From Gillisia sp. (GTDB lineage Bacteria > Bacteroidota > Bacteroidia > Flavobacteriales > Flavobacteriaceae): a stretch of DNA of 48,137 nt. Both the position numbers and the translations under genes were made by a program. Each line of letters begins with the position of its first letter. The first letter of the stretch is position 1. The notes below the pieces were generated by a model that searched no databases, was not told where the DNA came from, and saw only the letters and a list, made by a program, of their open reading frames with translations. The DNA lies in NCBI GenBank assembly GCA_024635655.1, contig JAGXIL010000015.1:1-48137 (forward strand), read 5' to 3'. Positions 42,923-48,137 of the stretch are shown one piece after another.

Positions 42923-45133
42923 TTAAATCTTTAGAGCCTCCACAGGAAAATTTCGATAAATCACCTGGTAAAATACAGACGTGTCATAGGGTTTTACAAT
43001 GATGTCATTCATTCCAGCTTCCATGATCTCTTCCCTTATCTCTTCGATCTCAACAGCAGTTAAAGCAACAATTGGAACAGATTTATTGAAAACCCTTATC
43101 ATTTCCGTGGCTTCAAGTCCCGAAATTCCGGGCATGTTTACGTCCATCAGGATCAGATCATAGAATGTGGTTTTTACCTTATTTACGGCATCCATTCCAT
43201 TGTCGCAAATTTCACATTTGAAGCCCTTTTGTTCTAAAATTCGCTGTGTTACTACCTGATTTATTCGGTTATCATCTACAATAAGTATAAGTTTTCCTAC
43301 TCCATCAGTAATGCCCGGTTCTTTGCCTAAATCTTCAATAAGAGGTTTTGACACAGATGTTAGAGGAGCTTTTTCAAACTCTATTTCAAAACTAAAAGCA
43401 GATCCTATACCTTCTTCACTCTCTAAGAAGATCTCGGAATCAAATAAGTACAGCAATTTTTTCACAATAGGTAACCCTAATCCAGTTCCCTGATAGTTAT
43501 AATTAGCCGACTTCAACTGGGAAAATTCTTCAAATATTATTTGTTGTTTATTTTTGGGTATTCCTAATCCGTCATCTTTAATTTCAAAGGAGATTTGAGC
43601 AGATTCTTCCTCTTCTTTAGCCAGGGTTGCAGAAATCCAGATATTTCCCCTTTCGGTAAATTTCATCGCATTTCCAACCAGGTTCATTAAAACCTGAGAC
43701 AGCCTAACAGGATCTCCCGTGAGATTGTCGGGGATTTCAGGATCAATAAATAAATGGATAGTATTTTTATTCTGAAGGCGTGTAAATTCAAATGACTTTA
43801 CAATACTGCGCATTAGATCAGGAAGTATGAATGAAACCTTCTCCAGCTTCACCAGATTAGATTCCATTTTATTCATTTGCAGGACATCATTTATCAAAGC
43901 CAGCAAATAATCTGCTGAAAATTTAAGGGATTTGAGATCATTTTCGTGTTTCACAAGGCTCTTGTCCTCCAGAAGTATTGAGGTTAATCCTATCACCCCA
44001 TATAAAGGAGTACGTAATTCATGGCTAATTGTGGAGAAAAATTTAGTTTTTAGAATTGAAAGTCTTTCCGCTTCCTCCTTTGCCTGAAATAATTCCTTGT
44101 TCTTTTCACTTAGTTCCCTGATCAGCTTTCTCCGGGACCTAATAATTTTTATAAGCGCCAGCAAAATGATGAACAAAATTATGGAAGAGATCACCATAAC
44201 GATCATTTTTTCCCGGGACTTCTCTATTACCTCATCCTTAAATATTTGTTCATTTTTTGCTGTTTCCAGGTTTCGCTGGTATTCACTAACATCAAATTTG
44301 ATATTAGCAGTTTCTATTTGCCTTATTCTCTCCTGTTCAAAGATCTGGGATTTATAGGCATTAAATTTTTCCAGAGCAATAAATCCATCCTGATAGTTTC
44401 CCTCAGCATATAACAGCTTTGCATATTTCTCATATACATGGGAAGCTTGTAAAATAAGAGAATCCTCTTCTACCATTGCAATGGCTTTTTCAAAATATGG
44501 CCGTGCATTTTGGTAATCCCCTAATCCCATATGATATCTACCTGTAAGGGTATGAAGATGAGAAGAAATGTAGGTATCGTTTTTATCGCCAAAAAAATCC
44601 CATGCACGCTTAAGGTAAGGCCAGGCCCTTCTGTATTTTTGATTGTCTATGTAGGTCCAGGCAATATTTAAAGTTGACGTGAATGCACTTTCAGGTTTTT
44701 CAAGTTTGGTAGCAAGGTTGATCACCAGGTTATAATAATCTATACCAATTTGCGTGGTGTTCTTATCTTCAGAATAAATATTACCAAGGTTGTTATAAGC
44801 ACCCAAAAGAAGTGTATCATTCTCCATTTTTAAGGCGATCTCCAGTGCATTCTCATAATGCTTCTTTGCCCGAAGCGTATCGTTGATTTGATTATAACTT
44901 GTACCCAAAGTATTATGCCCCAGGTAAGCATAGTAGTTGTTGTTTATCCTTTTGGCTTCTTCTAAAAGCTGCATGGAAAAATCTATAGCTTCCTTGTAAT
45001 CGTAATTATTAATACTTTCTGAGGAAGAAGAATGAAGAGAATCTAAATAACTTTCTTTCACGATCTCTTCCTGCGCAAAATTTTGCGCAAAAAATATTAA
45101 CAGTAAAAAGGTGAAGAAGTAGTTTTTTTCCAC
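42923..45133 (-). CDS. TPR hybrid sensor histidine kinase/response regulator
   Basis: The product has 736 residues. The start codon is GTG, supported by the signal peptide that follows at once (MEKNYFFTFLLLIFFAQNFAQ). A periplasmic region of TPR-like repeats (about 35-275) leads to one membrane segment (about 310-332), a short coiled coil, the HisKA domain with phospho-His371 in TISHELRTPL, the HATPase with NLVGNAMKFT, DDGLGIP and GTGLGLPIVKKL, and a C-terminal receiver with phospho-Asp664 in LILMDVNMPG, Thr in VALTAVE and Lys in IVKPYD. There is no output domain, so phosphate must pass on through an Hpt protein. The signal sensed is unknown. Confidence 0.95.
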   Translation of the reverse strand: MEKNYFFTFLLLIFFAQNFAQEEIVKESYLDSLHSSSSESINNYDYKEAIDFSMQLLEEAKRINNNYYAYLGHNTLGTSYNQINDTLRAKKHYENALEIALKMENDTLLLGAYNNLGNIYSEDKNTTQIGIDYYNLVINLATKLEKPESAFTSTLNIAWTYIDNQKYRRAWPYLKRAWDFFGDKNDTYISSHLHTLTGRYHMGLGDYQNARPYFEKAIAMVEEDSLILQASHVYEKYAKLLYAEGNYQDGFIALEKFNAYKSQIFEQERIRQIETANIKFDVSEYQRNLETAKNEQIFKDEVIEKSREKMIVMVISSIILFIILLALIKIIRSRRKLIRELSEKNKELFQAKEEAERLSILKTKFFSTISHELRTPLYGVIGLTSILLEDKSLVKHENDLKSLKFSADYLLALINDVLQMNKMESNLVKLEKVSFILPDLMRSIVKSFEFTRLQNKNTIHLFIDPEIPDNLTGDPVRLSQVLMNLVGNAMKFTERGNIWISATLAKEEEESAQISFEIKDDGLGIPKNKQQIIFEEFSQLKSANYNYQGTGLGLPIVKKLLYLFDSEIFLESEEGIGSAFSFEIEFEKAPLTSVSKPLIEDLGKEPGITDGVGKLILIVDDNRINQVVTQRILEQKGFKCEICDNGMDAVNKVKTTFYDLILMDVNMPGISGLEATEMIRVFNKSVPIVALTAVEIEEIREEIMEAGMNDIIVKPYDTSVFYQVIYRNFPVEALKI

Positions 45134-45165
45134 TCAGATTCAGTTAGTATGCATAAATAGGTAGC

Positions 45166-45195
45166 GCAATTTACTCTAATTTAGTAAATTAACAA
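45166..45195 (-). promoter_or_regulatory. Promoter of the hybrid kinase gene
   Basis: TTG (45193-45195) and TAAATTGC (45166-45173) are 19 nt apart on the minus strand, the exact Bacteroidota spacing, with two mismatches in the -7 box. The leader is about 26 nt. Confidence 0.5.
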
Positions 45196-45290
45196 ATATT
45201 TGTGTTAATTATTCCTTAAGGATTTAAGGAATACGGAAAGGGTGGCATAATACATTGAAAAAAATATGCGCCCATACATATTTTTCTGTT

Positions 45291-45298
45291 TATCTTTC
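45291..45298 (+). promoter_or_regulatory. Probable -7 element of the DoxX-AlkB operon
   Basis: TATCTTTC, one base off TAnnTTTG, with a leader of about 10 nt to the DoxX ATG. No clear -33 TTG. Confidence 0.4.
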
Positions 45299-45312
45299 AA
45301 CTTTAAAAATTT

Positions 45313-45672
45313 ATGGACTACCCCTGGCATTTGTATCTCATGGCTTTAATTTATGTATTGGCCGGTACTTTTCATTTTATTAAACCAAAAATTTATCTGC
45401 GGATCATGCCCCGGTATCTGCCGGCACACCGCAAGCTAATTTTTTTAAGTGGGGCATTTGAAATTTTATTAGGAATAGGATTGCTTTTTGAAGAAACCAA
45501 AAACTATGCTATTTACGGAATAATACTTATGCTCCTTGTTTTCCTGCTTGTGCATTTTTACATGCTTTCTTCTAAAAAGGCAGGGGCCGGATTCCCTGTA
45601 TGGGCACTAATCTTGCGAATCCCTTTACAATTTTTACTGATCTATTGGGCCTGGTATTACCTTCAGATCTAA
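45313..45672 (+). CDS. DoxX-family membrane protein
   Basis: The product has 119 residues with four membrane segments. YVLAGTFHFIKPKIYLRIMPRYLP and SGAFEILLGIGLLF are typical of the DoxX/MauE-like four-helix family. The function is unknown; some members work with quinones or thiol oxidation. The stop is 11 nt before the AlkB-like gene, so the two form an operon. Confidence 0.88.
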   Translation: MDYPWHLYLMALIYVLAGTFHFIKPKIYLRIMPRYLPAHRKLIFLSGAFEILLGIGLLFEETKNYAIYGIILMLLVFLLVHFYMLSSKKAGAGFPVWALILRIPLQFLLIYWAWYYLQI

Positions 45673-45683
45673 TTTGTTGAGAA

Positions 45684-46289
45684 ATGGAATTTTCTAAAGA
45701 CTCCAAAATAAAACTTAAGCCGGATCTTCCGGATGCAGGCCTGGTATATTATCCTGAATTCTTAAACAGATCTGAAGCCGATTTCTATTTCAAAAAATTT
45801 TTAAAAGACCTCCATTGGGAGCAGCACAACATTAAAATTTTTGGAAAAACAATTCCCCAGCCCAGGCTAACCTCGTTGTATGCTGAAGATAATATCTCAT
45901 ACTCCTACTCCAACCTCACCTTACAACCTAATATATTCACCCCGGAACTGAAAGATTTACAGGAAAAGGTAACTCAGTTATCCGGATATTCCTTTTCGCA
46001 TTGCCTTGCTAACCTTTACAGGAATGGTAATGACAGCATGGGCTGGCATTCTGATGACGAAAAAGAATTGGGAAAGGATCCTGTGATCGCGTCTTTAAGC
46101 TTTGGCGAAGTGCGAAAATTCCAGTTGAAACATAAATTCCGGAAAGAGTTAAAATACGACCTGGAACTGCAACATGGAAGCCTTTTAATTATGCAGGGGA
46201 CTACCCAACATTTCTATAAACATCAATTGCCAAAGACTAAAAAAGAAAAATCCTCCCGTATAAACCTTACTTTCAGAAAGATTCTCTAG
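45684..46289 (+). CDS. AlkB-like alpha-ketoglutarate-dependent dioxygenase
   Basis: The product has 201 residues, close to ALKBH2/ALKBH3-type bacterial AlkB proteins. The Fe(II) site is His122 and Asp124 in MGWHSDDEKELG, with His180 in FYKHQLPK as the third ligand; Arg192 and Arg198 in SRINLTFR would bind 2-oxoglutarate. Family members oxidise alkyl groups from damaged DNA or RNA bases (1-methyladenine, 3-methylcytosine). The RINLTFRKIL end is that of the nucleic-acid-repairing group. It is second in the DoxX operon. Confidence 0.93.
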   Translation: MEFSKDSKIKLKPDLPDAGLVYYPEFLNRSEADFYFKKFLKDLHWEQHNIKIFGKTIPQPRLTSLYAEDNISYSYSNLTLQPNIFTPELKDLQEKVTQLSGYSFSHCLANLYRNGNDSMGWHSDDEKELGKDPVIASLSFGEVRKFQLKHKFRKELKYDLELQHGSLLIMQGTTQHFYKHQLPKTKKEKSSRINLTFRKIL

Positions 46290-46439
46290 GCCGGTTTATT
46301 AGATCAAAAAATATCGTTGCAGGATTATTAACCGGGTTTTACCCAAATGCTAAAAAGAGGATCTGAATGCATTATGTATGTTTTGTTCCAAAAGCACTCG
46401 AAACCATCAGGTAACTTCAAAAATGCATAAAAATGAAAT

Positions 46440-46460
46440 CGGCCGCATGAAATGCAGCCG
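46440..46460 (-). terminator. Terminator of the S1/P1 nuclease gene
   Basis: A stem of 9 nt on each side with one mismatch (46440-46448 with 46452-46460), followed on the minus strand by ATTTCATTTTTATG, 45 nt after the stop. Nothing else is recognised in this 215-nt gap. Confidence 0.65.
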
Positions 46461-46504
46461 ACAACGAATTATCTTCAACAAAAATATCTTCAGACGCTGA
46501 TATA

Positions 46505-47287
46505 TTATTTGTATATCTCATTCAATACTTTTGCTAATCTTATTCCGCCTTTTTGTAGTTGCTCCATCACTACAGGGAACCAGTCATACATGTACCTGTA
46601 ACCTAATTTTTCACCCACCTCAGCTGAAGCATATATTTGCTTGCTCAATTCTTTTGACTCGTACATCCAGTCATCAAAATCTCCGGCTTTTATGATATCG
46701 ATCTCTCTTTTATTAAACTCATTGACATTGGCAGCCAATTCCGTGTAACTCATATTATAGGATTCTATCATTTTGGTATCCCATACGCTGTGAAGATTGG
46801 TACCTTCATTGTACCATCTCACCTGGATATCGTTACCTCCTTTATCTTCTCCTCTCCCGGTGTGCAGCGGCTGGTGAAGGTCGCCCACAAAATGGACCAG
46901 CATTTTAAGATAAAACTCCTTGTCCTCGGCGCTTGCGTTTTTATCCTGTAATACCAGCTTACATTTTTTCATCGCTCTTAGAAGGTCCCCGTCAGGATTT
47001 GCGGTGGCCGGATCATATTCTGTTTCTCCGGCAATCATGTTCACGAAGTGCCAGGGGCCAAACTCCCTGTAGCGGGGATCGCTCTTAATTTCATCTGCAT
47101 AAGTTGAGACCCTCGCCAGGCTCATACCCTTGAGTATTTTATCAATTTCCTTTTTGGCTTTGGAGCTCAGATGCTCACTGGCTATTTCTCCCGTTGCGCG
47201 ATGTCCGTTTTGCCCCCAGTCCAATTCTGTTGCATACCCAAGGCTTATGGTCATAATTAAAACGGCTGTAAAAAATGTGCTTCTCAT
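46505..47287 (-). CDS. Secreted S1/P1 nuclease
   Basis: The product has 260 residues with a signal peptide (about 1-20). The mature N-terminus has the Trp and His of the trinuclear zinc site (ELDWGQNGHRATGEIA). Further metal ligands appear in MLVHFVGDLHQPLHTG, KGGNDIQVRWY and NLHSVWDTKM. Such enzymes degrade single-stranded DNA and RNA outside the cytoplasm, also removing 3' phosphates; nutrient scavenging is the likely use. It stands alone on the minus strand between an AlkB gene and the SPFH gene. Confidence 0.94.
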   Translation of the reverse strand: MRSTFFTAVLIMTISLGYATELDWGQNGHRATGEIASEHLSSKAKKEIDKILKGMSLARVSTYADEIKSDPRYREFGPWHFVNMIAGETEYDPATANPDGDLLRAMKKCKLVLQDKNASAEDKEFYLKMLVHFVGDLHQPLHTGRGEDKGGNDIQVRWYNEGTNLHSVWDTKMIESYNMSYTELAANVNEFNKREIDIIKAGDFDDWMYESKELSKQIYASAEVGEKLGYRYMYDWFPVVMEQLQKGGIRLAKVLNEIYK

Positions 47288-47304
47288 ATTATAATATTTA
47301 TTTT

Positions 47305-47328
47305 CATCTATCTCTCTAACGATAGATG
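47305..47328 (-). other. Hairpin in the 5' leader of the S1/P1 nuclease gene
   Basis: An 8-bp perfect stem (47305-47312 with 47321-47328) and an 8-nt loop, 17 nt upstream of the ATG. It could affect translation or mRNA life. Confidence 0.45.
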
Positions 47329-47363
47329 GCAGCCTTTGAAAATATCATTCATCAGGGCAGATG

Positions 47364-47371
47364 CAAATATA
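47364..47371 (-). promoter_or_regulatory. -7 element of the S1/P1 nuclease gene
   Basis: TATATTTG on the minus strand is an exact TAnnTTTG match, giving a leader of about 70 nt that contains the hairpin at 47305-47328. No good -33 TTG is seen at the right distance. Confidence 0.45.
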
Positions 47372-47469
47372 AAGAACCAATTAATATCCTACTGTTAAGT
47401 TTAATTAGGATTATTAAATTTAATGTGATACTTTTATGATATCATTTTAATATCACTCAATTTATAATT

Positions 47470-48137
47470 ATGGCAACCAACGAAAAGATTTCAAGCCCCT
47501 CAAATGGATACCTAATGTTATTCATCATTCTAATTCTGTTTTTTGGCAGTATAGCCGGCATTATTGTATTGAATTCAGGGTGGTTCATCCTGCTTATTAT
47601 TCTTTCTATATTTTTAGGTGTAGGTTTAATTATGGTAAACCCCAATGAATCCCGGGTGCTTTTATTATTTGGGGAATACAAGGGTACCGTGAAAAAGAAT
47701 GGATTATTTTGGGTGAATCCTCTATATATTAAAAAGAAGATATCCCTCCGGGCAAGAAATTTTGACAGTGAACGATTAAAGGTAAATGATAAAATGGGAA
47801 ATCCTATAATGATCAGTACGATCCTGGTTTGGAGGGTACAAAATACCTATAAGGCATCCTTTGACGTCAATAACTTTGAAAATTTTGTGATCGTTCAAAC
47901 CGATGCTGCCGTGAGAAAACTTGCCAGCCTTTACCCCTACGATAATTTTGCAGATGAAGGTTTGGATGAGGATATTACTTTGAGATCCAGCGTTAACGAA
48001 GTAAGTATAGCTTTGGAAATGGAATTGACAGAGCGCCTTGAAATTGCCGGGATAGAAGTTCTTGAAGCCAGAATTGGCTACCTTGCCTATGCCAATGAAA
48101 TAGCGAGCGCAATGTTGAGACGCCAGCAGGCTACTGC
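47470..48137 (+). CDS. SPFH/band-7 domain protein, N-terminal part (3' end outside window)
   Basis: 222 residues are visible. Two hydrophobic segments near the N-terminus (about 13-32 and 36-56) anchor the protein. The SPFH domain follows with NESRVLLLFGEYKGTVKKNG, FWVNPLYIKKKISLRARNF, KVNDKMGNPIMISTILVWRV and LEIAGIEVLEARIGYLAYANEIASAML. Such proteins form membrane scaffolds related to stomatin and flotillin and often support membrane proteases. The C-terminal part is not in the window. Confidence 0.93.
   Translation, partial: MATNEKISSPSNGYLMLFIILILFFGSIAGIIVLNSGWFILLIILSIFLGVGLIMVNPNESRVLLLFGEYKGTVKKNGLFWVNPLYIKKKISLRARNFDSERLKVNDKMGNPIMISTILVWRVQNTYKASFDVNNFENFVIVQTDAAVRKLASLYPYDNFADEGLDEDITLRSSVNEVSIALEMELTERLEIAGIEVLEARIGYLAYANEIASAMLRRQQAT

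Overview
The window reads as a chromosomal segment of a Bacteroidota bacterium, most likely a marine-type member of the Flavobacteriaceae (Gramella, Salegentibacter, Gillisia or Zunongwangia-like; the genus is a guess from protein style). The reasons are moderate to low G+C, weak or absent Shine-Dalgarno sequences, several near-consensus Bacteroidota promoters (TTG about 18-19 nt before TAnnTTTG), the block rpmB-rpmG-DUF4295-ftsY, bacillithiol synthesis (bshC), a TonB-dependent receptor with an OMP_b-brl_3-type barrel, and many secreted proteins or lipoproteins with short MKK-type signals. No tRNA, rRNA, CRISPR, phage or transposase gene was seen.

Layout. 1-2340 (-): a cut-off PLP-dependent decarboxylase and bshC. 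2455-14468 (+): a run of one-direction genes: M14 and M16 metallopeptidases, an isoprenoid-synthase-like protein overlapping the M16 gene, a Ca/Na antiporter, a lipoprotein, a TIGR02117 protein, a TVP38/DedA-like membrane protein, an erythromycin-esterase-family protein and class I aldolase; it closes with a bidirectional terminator. 14612-15964 (-): rimO. 16215-17348 (+): a P1/DmpA-type peptidase convergent with a (-) operon of amidase, small membrane protein and D-aminotransferase-like enzyme. 20271-25134 (-): ftsY, DUF4295, rpmG, rpmB, then cinA, an Hpt protein, an FAH-family protein and a DEDDh exonuclease. 25135-25522: a repeat-rich gap. 25523-27700 (-): a 2-oxo acid dehydrogenase E2 and recR. 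27797-29260 (+): a sodium:solute symporter, convergent with a CoA-binding protein. 29594-29990: a gap with two ECF-like promoter motifs and a stand-alone terminator. 29991-32351 (+): a TonB-dependent receptor. 32424-33090: 2.6 copies of a 220-bp nested inverted repeat. 33128-34138 (-): a FabH-family enzyme. 34270-36729 (+): an S9 peptidase followed by 12 perfect heptamer repeats and a perfect terminator. 36869-39788 (-): an EF-hand protein, an ABC1/UbiB kinase and its TetR-type regulator. 40007-42921 (+): htpG and a DUF6503-like lipoprotein. 42923-45133 (-): a TPR hybrid histidine kinase. 45313-46289 (+): DoxX-like and AlkB-like genes. 46505-47287 (-): an S1/P1 nuclease. 47470-end (+): a cut-off SPFH/band-7 protein.

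Most genes are housekeeping or general envelope and peptide-processing functions. No complete new defence or biosynthetic system is visible. The points most worth following are the isoprenoid-synthase-like protein tied to a secreted M16 peptidase, the two ECF-like promoters with a possible small RNA before the TonB receptor, the nested-hairpin repeat array, the palindrome that interrupts one copy of a short intergenic repeat, and the heptamer tract after the S9 peptidase gene.
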